DNA from: Mikania micrantha
Lineage: Eukaryota > Streptophyta > Magnoliopsida > Asterales > Asteraceae
Length of the DNA stretch: 64,000 bases
Reading direction: 5' to 3'
Assembly (NCBI GenBank): GCA_009363875.1
Contig: CM018690.1
Location: forward strand, 33,795,445-33,859,444
This document shows positions 24,178-37,799 of the stretch, one piece after another. Within the stretch, counting starts at the first letter, position 1. Each line of letters opens with the position of its first letter. The translations under genes and the position numbers were made by a program. The notes beneath the pieces were generated by a model that worked only from the letters and a program-made list of their open reading frames with translations, made no database searches and was not told where the DNA came from.

Positions 24178-26820
24178 TGTGAGGTCAGTGCTAATAGTAG
24201 TTTGATATTTAGCGAATTAGTCAAATGCTTAACACTACCCGACACCACTAGACTATAAGTATACCATAGAGTTAGCCAACTGTAAGCTGATGGAGACACG
24301 ACACATCTTCAAAGGATGCGTCTTGGTGTTGACGGGTCACGAAATTGAGATCGACCAAATTTCAGTGGCTCCCAGAAAGTTTGATGCAGTAGTGTGACAG
24401 ACTGGTATCTACAAACCAAACAGAGAATGTATGCAATGAGAAGATCGTACGAGTGACGTTGCAGAACTGTGGACAGATCTCGATTCAGGGGAAACAACGG
24501 GGAATAACTCTGAACATCATGTCATGTATGAAAGCAAACAAGTATCCACAAAAGGGATACACTGCAATACTAGCCCTTATCACGGGACAACCTAGGAAAG
24601 AAATTAAAGGAAGGGTGAGGACATCGTTGTAGTCCGCGAATTCTCCCGAAGCGTTTCCCAAGGATCTACCTGGACTACCTCCTAAACGACAAGTCGTGTT
24701 TCAGATAGAACCCACACCTGGAGCAGCACCGATTGCCCAAGGCTCCATACCGTTAAACACCGACTGAGATGCGACAATTCCTAGACCGGGCCGGGTACTA
24801 CCGAATATTCATTGAAGGATTCTCAAACTCATAAAGACATGAAGTTCGATTTGGGGCGACAAACAGGAAACTGCTTCCTATTTGTTGAAACAGAAGTTGT
24901 ATACTGCACCTATCCTATCCTATCCTTACCAAAAGGATGCGACGATCTCATGGTGTGTTGCGACGCCCCGAAGCAGGGACTCGGTTGCGTGCTGATGTAA
25001 CGCGAGAAAGTGATAGCATGTGCTTCACAACAACTAAAGGCGCACGAGAAAAACTACACGACTCATGACCTTGAGTTGGGAACCGTAGTGTTTGCCTCGA
25101 AGATCTGGCGACACTACTTATGCGGTGTGAAATACACTATCTTTACCGATAATGGGAGCTTACAGTACGTCTTCGACCAGAAAAAGCTAAACATGAGACA
25201 ACGAAGATTAATTGAAATCATAGGTGATTACGGTTGCGCTATCAAGTGCCATCCGGGTAAAGCAAACATAGTGGCTGACACGTTGAGCCGGAGGGAGACA
25301 ACCAAACGTTTACGAGCTCTACAATTCACAATTCATTCTGAATCGCCCCAACAAATTCGGAACGCCCAACAAGAAGCTTGAAAGGCCGAGAACCTCCCGC
25401 AGGAACCGTTGCGATGCATGGAAAAACATATGGAGGTAAAGCCTGACGGAGCGTATTGTTTCATTAATCCAAACTGGATACCACACTATGGGGACTGAGT
25501 AATGTGATGATGGACGAAGCACACAAGAGCCGGTATTCCGTACACCCGGGCTCTGACAAGATGTACCATGACCTGAAGACAACTTAGTAGTGGCCAAACA
25601 TGAAAGCTGAAGAAGCAACTTACGTGAGAGAGTGTCTAACATGCTCAACAGCCAAAAGTTGAACACCAGAAGCCATCCAGATTTTTTTTAACAACCGGAA
25701 TTACCAAAAGGGAAATGGGAACGGATTTCCATGGACTTCATCACTACACTGCCAAGGACGGCAAGTAGTTGCGACACCATTTGGGATATCGTAGACCGAC
25801 TGACAAAATCCGCACATTTCCTACCTGTCAAGGGGACTGACAAACTAGACAAACTCACCCGTATCTATCTAAAGGAAGTGGTTACTCGACATGGTGTGCC
25901 AATCTCAATTATATCCGACCGCGATAGTCGAGTCACGTCGCACTTTTGGAGGTCTTTGCATAAGGCTTTGGGCACGAGATTGGATATGAGTCCTGCTTAC
26001 CACCCGCAAACAGATGGACAGAGTGAACGAACCCTACAGACACTGGAGGACGTGCTTCGGGCATGTGTTATTAACTTTGGGAGTAGCTGGGAAACTCATC
26101 TACCATTAGTTGAGTTTTCATACAATAACAGCTACCACATTAACATCCAAGCTGCACCAATTGAGGCACTTTACGGGCGTAAGTGTCGATCACCCATTTG
26201 TTGGGCAGAAGTTGGAGACAACCAACTCACTGGCCCAAAGCTTGTGCACAAAAACGACTGAGAAGATTGTGCAAATACGCGAACGAATGGCAGCAGCTCG
26301 GGACAGATGAAAAAGCTATGCCGACAAACGACACAAACCGTTAGAGTTCCAGGTGGGAGACAGAGTGTTACTCAAGGTCTCGCCCTGGAATGGAGTCATT
26401 CGGTTTGGCAAACGAGGAAAGTCGAACCCTCGTTACATTGAACCTTCGAGATCACCAAATGAACAGGCCCCGTAACCTACGAACTGAACCTGCCGGTTGA
26501 ACTGAGCAGAGAGCACAACGTGTTTCACGTTTCAAACCTCAAGAAGTATTTATCCGACGAAACTCTCGCAATTCCTCTAGAGGAAATTCAGATCAATGAA
26601 CAACTACACTACATAGAGGAACCGGTGGAAATTATGGACCGGGAACTCAAGAAGTTGAAACACAGTAAGATACCTATTGTAAAAGTTCGATGGAACTCAC
26701 GGCGAGGACCGGAATACACGTGAGAACGGGAGGAGTAGATGAAAAAGAAATACCCTCATCTATTCACCCAACGAGCCAAACACCGACAACACAAACTGAA
26801 TTTCGGGACGAAATTCCTAT
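24178..26820 (+). pseudogene. pol: Defective pol, copy 1 (protease remnant, RT core deleted, RNase H, integrase, chromodomain)
   Basis: Just after the gag stop the expected aspartic-protease DSGA site reads EVSA, followed by stops. Compared with element B (58811-61747), the frame jumps near 24770 from the TEMQ segment (B residue 80) to the RQFLGLAGYY segment (B residue 300), removing about 217 residues with the polymerase Asp motifs, including FIDD. RNase H follows (24929-25300) with an in-frame stop. The integrase zinc region is frameshifted. The catalytic core (25731-26261) retains D, D and E at residues 2, 63 and 99 of that segment. A chromodomain remnant (26650-26760) ends with a stop at EYT. 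The result cannot make reverse transcriptase. Confidence 0.9.
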
Positions 26821-26825
26821 TAACT

Positions 26826-26834
26826 AGGGGATGA
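26826..26834 (+). other. Polypurine tract, copy 1
   Basis: AGGGGATGA lies directly before LTR 2, in the position of the plus-strand primer. The same tract, inverted, lies at 58771-58780 next to LTR B. Confidence 0.75.
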
Positions 26835-29797
26835 TGTGACACCTCGTAAAACCCAGGTCAGCAACTCTATTATTTTAATAATAAAGTTTATTATTATTTC
26901 ATACGTGGCACTAGAATAAGTGCACTTGGTGTGACACGTGGCACAACAATCTAAACATGCCGATAATTCAAGGAATTATCGCACAACGCACACACGTGTC
27001 TTGAATAACGAACGTTGGTGAACGGATCAAACTGTAACACAAAACACTGCACTTAGGTTCGGTGAACCTAATTTAGTTAGAACAAGACCGATAAGTCGAG
27101 AAACGATGATTGTATTCGAGAAATACGAAGGATTCGGTTCAAAACATGAAAATTGGGCTTATTGGGCTCAACCGAGACCCATCGCGGTACGCGATGGGCA
27201 CACCAATTGAGCCTTCGCGGTACGCGAAGCCTGGGCGGGAGAAATTTGAATTCTCCGAAAAGAGTCGCGGTACGCGACGACCGATCAACTTCCACCACCG
27301 CGGTACGCGGCGTGTTTCGGGAACAGAATGATTATTTTAATCACCACGGTACGCGGAGAAGCTTTTTGGGCGGTGCCGCGGTACGCGACGCAGCCCTATG
27401 CGCAGAATCTTTATAAACTCAAGACTAATCACTCTGCCACCTCTCTACCCTCAACCTCTCGACTGAAAACCCCATTCTCGACCATCAACTCCCTGTTACA
27501 CCATCAAACCTTTTAAGAAACCATTGTTGAGGTCTTTGGAGCTCGAGATTGGAGATAGGAAGCTTGGGAGCAAAGCTTGGAGCAATACAACGACACCACC
27601 ATCACTTGTGACGACCCCAGAGCTATTCTCAGGAAGCTTTCGAGTTTCTCAGGCCTGTTCAAGCATCATCTCGTCAATCCAAGGCTTTGTGAGGTAGTCT
27701 CCATGTTCATTCTAGCTTAGAAACACTTGAAATCACGCTTACAAGCCATTTTGGCCACATGCATCGCCATCACCACATTTGTCACAAAATTTCTATGTTA
27801 TGGATCTGTTATTTTGTGATATTGTTACTGATTTGGTGATTCCATAACAATCCATGATGATTTTGAATGGTTGAAATGTTGATTTGTTGATTTCATTATG
27901 AAATAGGCACTTTAATCAACATGCATGAATGATCTACAATGTTTTAGGTGATCTTTCAATATTGAAATGTTGTTATAAGTGTTATTGATGATGTCCCACG
28001 TGATTAGAGTGTTGATTTTGGTCAAGAAATGTCAAGGAATGTGATTATTACCAAATATGGTAATTTTGGTGCTACTAAGTATGTGTTCTTGATGAAATGA
28101 CTACATTACATGTTTAGATCTATATGTTATGTTTAGGAATGATGTTTAGAAGTTAATATGATGATTATTTGATGCATAGGAATGTTTAGAAATGTCAAAA
28201 GTATGATTTTCATGAATGTTACCATAAATAGTAACTTTTTATCCCATGTTTGCAAATGGATGATATGTATGATAATGTAATGAGTCTAACATGCTTATTT
28301 GGTGATAATATGATGAAATTGAATGATTGTTGATGTTGAAAGAATAGATTTCGTGTATTACTCATAAGTTACTAAATATAGTAACTTTATTTTGCTAAGT
28401 CAATGATTTGTCACATGCTAGTCGTAACGATTATGATTAAAGGTCTATTTAGGACTAAGTTTATGATGTTAGATGATATTGGTTGTTAAAACTTGATGAA
28501 ATATGCTTATTTTAGAAACTTTCTAAAAATGGAAACTTTTATGCGTAAACTATGCTAAACCGGTTATGTGAAACTATGTGCTATGTGATAACATGCTCAT
28601 TTAGGATAAATATGCATGTTAGAATAATCGGAATATGATTTTATGCATAACTTGCCAAATATGGAAACTTTCCTAAAATAGAAGCTTACCATAAATAGTA
28701 AGTTTCTTTATCGGAACGATTTTGGTATCCGTACACTTCACACAACACTAAACCGCACAATATACGAACCCTTGATCCAAACCGTCACCAACGGGTCGTT
28801 AGGTCAAACACGGTCAACACGACCAACACGGTCAACAACGGTCAACGCGACCCACATAACAACCAGGAGTTGTTAAGACACGAATACGGTCCTGTGAGAC
28901 CAACACAAATATGATCGCAAACTTATAACGCCTATGTGATATAGGTAACTACTAGCCGGTGAGCTACACTGTTCTCGTAAGAACACAAGCTACTCAAACT
29001 CAGGTGAGTTTACAGCCCCACTTTTACTCATTAACTGCTTTACTAATCTTTGGGGTGAGAATGCTATGCAACTGCTTTAGATATATGACTGGTATGTCAC
29101 AAAACTATTTTGAGTGTACTATTATCGCATCAAGTCCTCTCTACCCTTACCGTTAGTTGTGTACAAACAAGTCGTTATTACGTAGTACTACTGCGTTTGA
29201 CTAGCCCCACTCGGCAACAACGTTGACTGGCGGTCATAACGAGTGTAATATCGATGTTGATGTCGGGTTCAGCGATGACCCGCAGAGGCAAAAGGGAACA
29301 GTCGAGTTTCGGTAAGATGACATGACACACTCTACGGATCGTAGATCCAACAAAACTATTTAACATACTCAGTATATATGACTGTTTTACTGCTTTCAAA
29401 TACTTAAACCTGTGAACTCACCAACTTTATAGTTGACACTTTTTCGCATGTATTCTCAGGTAACTAGTGGACTGCAAGCTAGGATGCGCACAAGGATACA
29501 TTAAGGAGTCTGACTTGCATATAGACTCTTGTCCTAGGCTTTTGTTTGCATTGATTGATTTGAAACAATTTAAACAATGTAGTGTCTGATACACTTTATT
29601 ATCCGCTGCAACAATTTATACTTCCGCTGATTAACATTTGCATTTCCGCTGTTTATATATTAAACCTGTGTTGTTTTTACAAAACTGTTTGTTTGTGTAA
29701 CTCATATAGAGTCGTTCTATATGACCATGAGCTGTGATCCTGGCCACGTCACACCCACGTGGACTAACACCACGAGTGGGAATTTGGGGGTGTGACA
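26835..29797 (+). mobile_element. LTR 2, shared middle LTR of the array
   Basis: Same 2963-bp sequence as LTR 1, offset by exactly 7640 bp. It directly follows the polypurine tract of internal copy 1 and is followed by the primer site of internal copy 2, so one LTR serves both units. No target duplication borders it. Confidence 0.95.
27183..27417 (+). promoter_or_regulatory. Dyad array plus TATA box, LTR 2
   Basis: Same six dyads and TATA box (27412-27417) as LTR 1, shifted by 7640 bp. Being internal, this LTR could in principle start a transcript of copy 2 alone. Confidence 0.65.
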
Positions 29798-29800
29798 GAC

Positions 29801-29812
29801 TGGTATCAGAGC
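29801..29812 (+). other. Primer binding site, copy 2
   Basis: TGGTATCAGAGC, complementary to initiator tRNA-Met, three bases after LTR 2. Confidence 0.9.
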
Positions 29813-30629
29813 TTTGGTTATAGGGAACTAGGTTTGCATGTAGTGAACTTAGACTATAGCCACTGCTCTACATTAGACACTACACTAGTTTCACACAACA
29901 CATTATGTGCTTAACTTAAACAATATGCTTTGTGACTTGATCTAACTCTTACGAGCATGCATCCGGCACCCTTAGTGGGCGTTAACACTCAACTACACAT
30001 ACGGCCTGTGCAAGGGAATTAGCGAAAAGGCGAACTCTAAACCGAAGAGTAAACTCTTCTATGCTATGAAGAAGACTCCTATAGCACAATCCAACTCAAA
30101 TCGAACGCCTTTTTCCAACCTCTTTCTTGAGTGTAAACCCAGTCAAATGACGCATGTTTACGGATTGTAACCTTAGTATCGACTCTCAGGAAGCAAAACT
30201 TCGAACCCGAGATTGTTAAGTAGCTTGAGATTGAATGAACTAGAATGACTGTGTAAGATAAATTGACGATTATGGTGGCCAACGTAATCGTGAATTTATA
30301 GGTACATACGAATTCTGGCAAGTTCAATTGATAAGCTACAACCAGCTGGGAAACTGTATAGTACACCTCTGGAAGTGGAAATTCGAGCTTCGCTGTTTCC
30401 ACCAAGTAGTTTATTTCTTTATTATATATAGTATTGTACTATTGTTAGAACCGAGATGAGCCAGTTGTGCTCATACAAATCATTTTGGTAGCAGTAATCT
30501 CGTCAAACCTATGATCCTACTTTTGAAATGATATCTTAAGCTTATGATATGTTTCCTCCCTACACATGCTAACACGCAATAACTCTAACAGTGAGTAATA
30601 CAAAACCTATTGTAGATACATACTTACCA

Positions 30630-31817
30630 ATGGCTGGACAAGGAACGTACGTGCGTACTAGCGATCAATCAATCAATCCCGCTACTATCGAGGCTATGAT
30701 GGAACAACGGGTTAACAAGGCTATAATGGATTACAAGACTACACGCGTAAACAATGAAACGAATAACGAGGCTCACAACAACTTGAGAGGATGCCTATTC
30801 AAGACCTTCCTTAGTTATCACCCTCTAACATTCAGGGGGTCGGAAGGAGCAGGGGGACTCCTCCGATGGATTAGGAAGATTGAGACAATCTTCTGTATGT
30901 GCGAGTGCTCTGAGGAGAACAAAGTGAAATTCGCTACCGGAACTCTAGAGGGACAGGCCCTCATTTGGTGGAATTCACAAGTCCAAAAACTGAGTCTGGA
31001 GACCGCTAACTCAATACCATGGGAGAATTTCATTAAGATGTTGAAGGAAGAATACCATTCTCAGAACGAGATCAAGAAACCAGAAGAGTGTTGGAGTCAC
31101 AACATGGAAGGATCTGAAATTGAACAATACACCGCTCGATTTCACGAATGGTGTAAACAGTGCCCAGAAATGGTGACTCCGGACTACAGAAAGATCGATC
31201 CATACGTTAGTGGACTACCTGAACAAATCCGAAACCTAATTACCACAACAGATCCCACTCTCATTCAACCCACTATTTGTTTGGCTCATCATCTGACTAA
31301 CCAAGCGGTAACACAGGGTAAGCTACCCAAGAGGGGTGAACACCTGAAGCCTCAAGATCGCAAGCGCAAGTGGGAGTCTAGTCACAACCAAACTCCCTCC
31401 CCCTCACAATTGCAATTCCATAACCAGTCAACAACAACTAGCGACTCTACTGCTACACCATCCAGTACTAAGGGCAAGAATGTCTACCAGGGGAAATACC
31501 CTAAGTGCAACAGATGCCCATATCATCACAACGGCCAGTGTGAACGCTATCGATGTCGGAAATGCGGAAGAAACGGTCACATGGCCAAGGAGTGTAGAAG
31601 CAAGCAAGTTGGTAGCAAAGACAACCGGAAAGTCATTAAAGGGTGTTATAAGTGTGGCAAGCTGGGGCATTGGCGTAGGGATTGCCCACTTCTGAAGAAA
31701 GTGGAAAGAAGCACGACAATGAGCAATGCATTTGCAACTAACCCTGAAGAAACTAAGGGCGATTCTATCATAATGACCGGTACGTTCTTTTTACATAGTG
31801 CCTGTGATTTTATGTAA
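30630..31817 (+). CDS. gag: Gag polyprotein, copy 2 (intact)
   Basis: Same 395-residue protein as copy 1, including the capsid region and two CCHC knuckles. Start chosen at the ATG in ACCAATGGCT for the same reason. No difference from copy 1 is visible in the translation, so the duplication is very recent, or copied by conversion, or an assembly effect. Confidence 0.9.
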   Translation: MAGQGTYVRTSDQSINPATIEAMMEQRVNKAIMDYKTTRVNNETNNEAHNNLRGCLFKTFLSYHPLTFRGSEGAGGLLRWIRKIETIFCMCECSEENKVKFATGTLEGQALIWWNSQVQKLSLETANSIPWENFIKMLKEEYHSQNEIKKPEECWSHNMEGSEIEQYTARFHEWCKQCPEMVTPDYRKIDPYVSGLPEQIRNLITTTDPTLIQPTICLAHHLTNQAVTQGKLPKRGEHLKPQDRKRKWESSHNQTPSPSQLQFHNQSTTTSDSTATPSSTKGKNVYQGKYPKCNRCPYHHNGQCERYRCRKCGRNGHMAKECRSKQVGSKDNRKVIKGCYKCGKLGHWRRDCPLLKKVERSTTMSNAFATNPEETKGDSIIMTGTFFLHSACDFM

Positions 31818-34460
31818 TGTGAGGTCAGTGCTAATAGTAGTTTGATATTTAGCGAATTAGTCAAATGCTTAACACTACCCGACACCACTAGACTATAAGT
31901 ATACCATAGAGTTAGCCAACTGTAAGCTGATGGAGACACGACACATCTTCAAAGGATGCGTCTTGGTGTTGACGGGTCACGAAATTGAGATCGACCAAAT
32001 TTCAGTGGCTCCCAGAAAGTTTGATGCAGTAGTGTGACAGACTGGTATCTACAAACCAAACAGAGAATGTATGCAATGAGAAGATCGTACGAGTGACGTT
32101 GCAGAACTGTGGACAGATCTCGATTCAGGGGAAACAACGGGGAATAACTCTGAACATCATGTCATGTATGAAAGCAAACAAGTATCCACAAAAGGGATAC
32201 ACTGCAATACTAGCCCTTATCACGGGACAACCTAGGAAAGAAATTAAAGGAAGGGTGAGGACATCGTTGTAGTCCGCGAATTCTCCCGAAGCGTTTCCCA
32301 AGGATCTACCTGGACTACCTCCTAAACGACAAGTCGTGTTTCAGATAGAACCCACACCTGGAGCAGCACCGATTGCCCAAGGCTCCATACCGTTAAACAC
32401 CGACTGAGATGCGACAATTCCTAGACCGGGCCGGGTACTACCGAATATTCATTGAAGGATTCTCAAACTCATAAAGACATGAAGTTCGATTTGGGGCGAC
32501 AAACAGGAAACTGCTTCCTATTTGTTGAAACAGAAGTTGTATACTGCACCTATCCTATCCTATCCTTACCAAAAGGATGCGACGATCTCATGGTGTGTTG
32601 CGACGCCCCGAAGCAGGGACTCGGTTGCGTGCTGATGTAACGCGAGAAAGTGATAGCATGTGCTTCACAACAACTAAAGGCGCACGAGAAAAACTACACG
32701 ACTCATGACCTTGAGTTGGGAACCGTAGTGTTTGCCTCGAAGATCTGGCGACACTACTTATGCGGTGTGAAATACACTATCTTTACCGATAATGGGAGCT
32801 TACAGTACGTCTTCGACCAGAAAAAGCTAAACATGAGACAACGAAGATTAATTGAAATCATAGGTGATTACGGTTGCGCTATCAAGTGCCATCCGGGTAA
32901 AGCAAACATAGTGGCTGACACGTTGAGCCGGAGGGAGACAACCAAACGTTTACGAGCTCTACAATTCACAATTCATTCTGAATCGCCCCAACAAATTCGG
33001 AACGCCCAACAAGAAGCTTGAAAGGCCGAGAACCTCCCGCAGGAACCGTTGCGATGCATGGAAAAACATATGGAGGTAAAGCCTGACGGAGCGTATTGTT
33101 TCATTAATCCAAACTGGATACCACACTATGGGGACTGAGTAATGTGATGATGGACGAAGCACACAAGAGCCGGTATTCCGTACACCCGGGCTCTGACAAG
33201 ATGTACCATGACCTGAAGACAACTTAGTAGTGGCCAAACATGAAAGCTGAAGAAGCAACTTACGTGAGAGAGTGTCTAACATGCTCAACAGCCAAAAGTT
33301 GAACACCAGAAGCCATCCAGATTTTTTTTAACAACCGGAATTACCAAAAGGGAAATGGGAACGGATTTCCATGGACTTCATCACTACACTGCCAAGGACG
33401 GCAAGTAGTTGCGACACCATTTGGGATATCGTAGACCGACTGACAAAATCCGCACATTTCCTACCTGTCAAGGGGACTGACAAACTAGACAAACTCACCC
33501 GTATCTATCTAAAGGAAGTGGTTACTCGACATGGTGTGCCAATCTCAATTATATCCGACCGCGATAGTCGAGTCACGTCGCACTTTTGGAGGTCTTTGCA
33601 TAAGGCTTTGGGCACGAGATTGGATATGAGTCCTGCTTACCACCCGCAAACAGATGGACAGAGTGAACGAACCCTACAGACACTGGAGGACGTGCTTCGG
33701 GCATGTGTTATTAACTTTGGGAGTAGCTGGGAAACTCATCTACCATTAGTTGAGTTTTCATACAATAACAGCTACCACATTAACATCCAAGCTGCACCAA
33801 TTGAGGCACTTTACGGGCGTAAGTGTCGATCACCCATTTGTTGGGCAGAAGTTGGAGACAACCAACTCACTGGCCCAAAGCTTGTGCACAAAAACGACTG
33901 AGAAGATTGTGCAAATACGCGAACGAATGGCAGCAGCTCGGGACAGATGAAAAAGCTATGCCGACAAACGACACAAACCGTTAGAGTTCCAGGTGGGAGA
34001 CAGAGTGTTACTCAAGGTCTCGCCCTGGAATGGAGTCATTCGGTTTGGCAAACGAGGAAAGTCGAACCCTCGTTACATTGAACCTTCGAGATCACCAAAT
34101 GAACAGGCCCCGTAACCTACGAACTGAACCTGCCGGTTGAACTGAGCAGAGAGCACAACGTGTTTCACGTTTCAAACCTCAAGAAGTATTTATCCGACGA
34201 AACTCTCGCAATTCCTCTAGAGGAAATTCAGATCAATGAACAACTACACTACATAGAGGAACCGGTGGAAATTATGGACCGGGAACTCAAGAAGTTGAAA
34301 CACAGTAAGATACCTATTGTAAAAGTTCGATGGAACTCACGGCGAGGACCGGAATACACGTGAGAACGGGAGGAGTAGATGAAAAAGAAATACCCTCATC
34401 TATTCACCCAACGAGCCAAACACCGACAACACAAACTGAATTTCGGGACGAAATTCCTAT
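31818..34460 (+). pseudogene. pol: Defective pol, copy 2
   Basis: Carries the same lesions as copy 1: protease site changed, reverse transcriptase core missing (junction near 32410), stop before the second RNase H segment (32638), frameshifted integrase zinc region, integrase core 33371-33901 with D/D/E retained, and a stop in the chromodomain. Shared lesions show that the defects predate the tandem duplication. Confidence 0.9.
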
Positions 34461-34465
34461 TAACT

Positions 34466-34474
34466 AGGGGATGA
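34466..34474 (+). other. Polypurine tract, copy 2
   Basis: AGGGGATGA immediately before LTR 3. Confidence 0.75.
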
Positions 34475-37437
34475 TGTGACACCTCGTAAAACCCAGGTCA
34501 GCAACTCTATTATTTTAATAATAAAGTTTATTATTATTTCATACGTGGCACTAGAATAAGTGCACTTGGTGTGACACGTGGCACAACAATCTAAACATGC
34601 CGATAATTCAAGGAATTATCGCACAACGCACACACGTGTCTTGAATAACGAACGTTGGTGAACGGATCAAACTGTAACACAAAACACTGCACTTAGGTTC
34701 GGTGAACCTAATTTAGTTAGAACAAGACCGATAAGTCGAGAAACGATGATTGTATTCGAGAAATACGAAGGATTCGGTTCAAAACATGAAAATTGGGCTT
34801 ATTGGGCTCAACCGAGACCCATCGCGGTACGCGATGGGCACACCAATTGAGCCTTCGCGGTACGCGAAGCCTGGGCGGGAGAAATTTGAATTCTCCGAAA
34901 AGAGTCGCGGTACGCGACGACCGATCAACTTCCACCACCGCGGTACGCGGCGTGTTTCGGGAACAGAATGATTATTTTAATCACCACGGTACGCGGAGAA
35001 GCTTTTTGGGCGGTGCCGCGGTACGCGACGCAGCCCTATGCGCAGAATCTTTATAAACTCAAGACTAATCACTCTGCCACCTCTCTACCCTCAACCTCTC
35101 GACTGAAAACCCCATTCTCGACCATCAACTCCCTGTTACACCATCAAACCTTTTAAGAAACCATTGTTGAGGTCTTTGGAGCTCGAGATTGGAGATAGGA
35201 AGCTTGGGAGCAAAGCTTGGAGCAATACAACGACACCACCATCACTTGTGACGACCCCAGAGCTATTCTCAGGAAGCTTTCGAGTTTCTCAGGCCTGTTC
35301 AAGCATCATCTCGTCAATCCAAGGCTTTGTGAGGTAGTCTCCATGTTCATTCTAGCTTAGAAACACTTGAAATCACGCTTACAAGCCATTTTGGCCACAT
35401 GCATCGCCATCACCACATTTGTCACAAAATTTCTATGTTATGGATCTGTTATTTTGTGATATTGTTACTGATTTGGTGATTCCATAACAATCCATGATGA
35501 TTTTGAATGGTTGAAATGTTGATTTGTTGATTTCATTATGAAATAGGCACTTTAATCAACATGCATGAATGATCTACAATGTTTTAGGTGATCTTTCAAT
35601 ATTGAAATGTTGTTATAAGTGTTATTGATGATGTCCCACGTGATTAGAGTGTTGATTTTGGTCAAGAAATGTCAAGGAATGTGATTATTACCAAATATGG
35701 TAATTTTGGTGCTACTAAGTATGTGTTCTTGATGAAATGACTACATTACATGTTTAGATCTATATGTTATGTTTAGGAATGATGTTTAGAAGTTAATATG
35801 ATGATTATTTGATGCATAGGAATGTTTAGAAATGTCAAAAGTATGATTTTCATGAATGTTACCATAAATAGTAACTTTTTATCCCATGTTTGCAAATGGA
35901 TGATATGTATGATAATGTAATGAGTCTAACATGCTTATTTGGTGATAATATGATGAAATTGAATGATTGTTGATGTTGAAAGAATAGATTTCGTGTATTA
36001 CTCATAAGTTACTAAATATAGTAACTTTATTTTGCTAAGTCAATGATTTGTCACATGCTAGTCGTAACGATTATGATTAAAGGTCTATTTAGGACTAAGT
36101 TTATGATGTTAGATGATATTGGTTGTTAAAACTTGATGAAATATGCTTATTTTAGAAACTTTCTAAAAATGGAAACTTTTATGCGTAAACTATGCTAAAC
36201 CGGTTATGTGAAACTATGTGCTATGTGATAACATGCTCATTTAGGATAAATATGCATGTTAGAATAATCGGAATATGATTTTATGCATAACTTGCCAAAT
36301 ATGGAAACTTTCCTAAAATAGAAGCTTACCATAAATAGTAAGTTTCTTTATCGGAACGATTTTGGTATCCGTACACTTCACACAACACTAAACCGCACAA
36401 TATACGAACCCTTGATCCAAACCGTCACCAACGGGTCGTTAGGTCAAACACGGTCAACACGACCAACACGGTCAACAACGGTCAACGCGACCCACATAAC
36501 AACCAGGAGTTGTTAAGACACGAATACGGTCCTGTGAGACCAACACAAATATGATCGCAAACTTATAACGCCTATGTGATATAGGTAACTACTAGCCGGT
36601 GAGCTACACTGTTCTCGTAAGAACACAAGCTACTCAAACTCAGGTGAGTTTACAGCCCCACTTTTACTCATTAACTGCTTTACTAATCTTTGGGGTGAGA
36701 ATGCTATGCAACTGCTTTAGATATATGACTGGTATGTCACAAAACTATTTTGAGTGTACTATTATCGCATCAAGTCCTCTCTACCCTTACCGTTAGTTGT
36801 GTACAAACAAGTCGTTATTACGTAGTACTACTGCGTTTGACTAGCCCCACTCGGCAACAACGTTGACTGGCGGTCATAACGAGTGTAATATCGATGTTGA
36901 TGTCGGGTTCAGCGATGACCCGCAGAGGCAAAAGGGAACAGTCGAGTTTCGGTAAGATGACATGACACACTCTACGGATCGTAGATCCAACAAAACTATT
37001 TAACATACTCAGTATATATGACTGTTTTACTGCTTTCAAATACTTAAACCTGTGAACTCACCAACTTTATAGTTGACACTTTTTCGCATGTATTCTCAGG
37101 TAACTAGTGGACTGCAAGCTAGGATGCGCACAAGGATACATTAAGGAGTCTGACTTGCATATAGACTCTTGTCCTAGGCTTTTGTTTGCATTGATTGATT
37201 TGAAACAATTTAAACAATGTAGTGTCTGATACACTTTATTATCCGCTGCAACAATTTATACTTCCGCTGATTAACATTTGCATTTCCGCTGTTTATATAT
37301 TAAACCTGTGTTGTTTTTACAAAACTGTTTGTTTGTGTAACTCATATAGAGTCGTTCTATATGACCATGAGCTGTGATCCTGGCCACGTCACACCCACGT
37401 GGACTAACACCACGAGTGGGAATTTGGGGGTGTGACA
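34475..37437 (+). mobile_element. LTR 3 of the tandem array
   Basis: Third copy of the 2963-bp LTR, offset 15280 bp from LTR 1. It is followed by the right target duplication GTTAC (37438-37442), matching 19190-19194, and then by the continuation of the outer solo LTR. Confidence 0.95.
34823..35057 (+). promoter_or_regulatory. Dyad array plus TATA box, LTR 3
   Basis: Same six dyads and TATA box (35052-35057). Transcription from here would read into the outer LTR remnant and the minisatellite at 37905. Confidence 0.65.
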
Positions 37438-37799
37438 GTTACCCAACTTACTGTAACATTACATATAAGTAGTAGAAAGAGTCTACTTGCGTGCTTGAAA
37501 TATGTGAATGATGTTAAGTATGTGATTGAAACTATGGGATGAGAAATCCTTTAGTTTGTGTTTGTTAAGTTTCAATGGGAAACGTATATGCAATATATTT
37601 GCATTAGAATAACCGGATGAACCGGTGATTAATTAATATGATTTTGGTGTTTATATAATGATGGCGCATAACTTAATTAATGAAACTAATGGAATTAAAA
37701 AACCTATGAGAAGGCGTTATTAGTTTCAAAACGAATGTTATGCTTGTGTGGTATGCATAGTATAAATGTATTAAAATTTAGCCGGATGAGCCGGTGAAA

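Noticed and set aside
24393..24412. GTGTGACAGACTGGTATC inside the internal region, the same as the LTR/primer-site junction
   Set aside because: The homologous protease-to-RT region codes for a DWLS-type stretch with similar bases (GACTGGTTATCT). The resemblance is explained by coding ancestry plus a small change, not by a second LTR end. The same sequence recurs at +7640.
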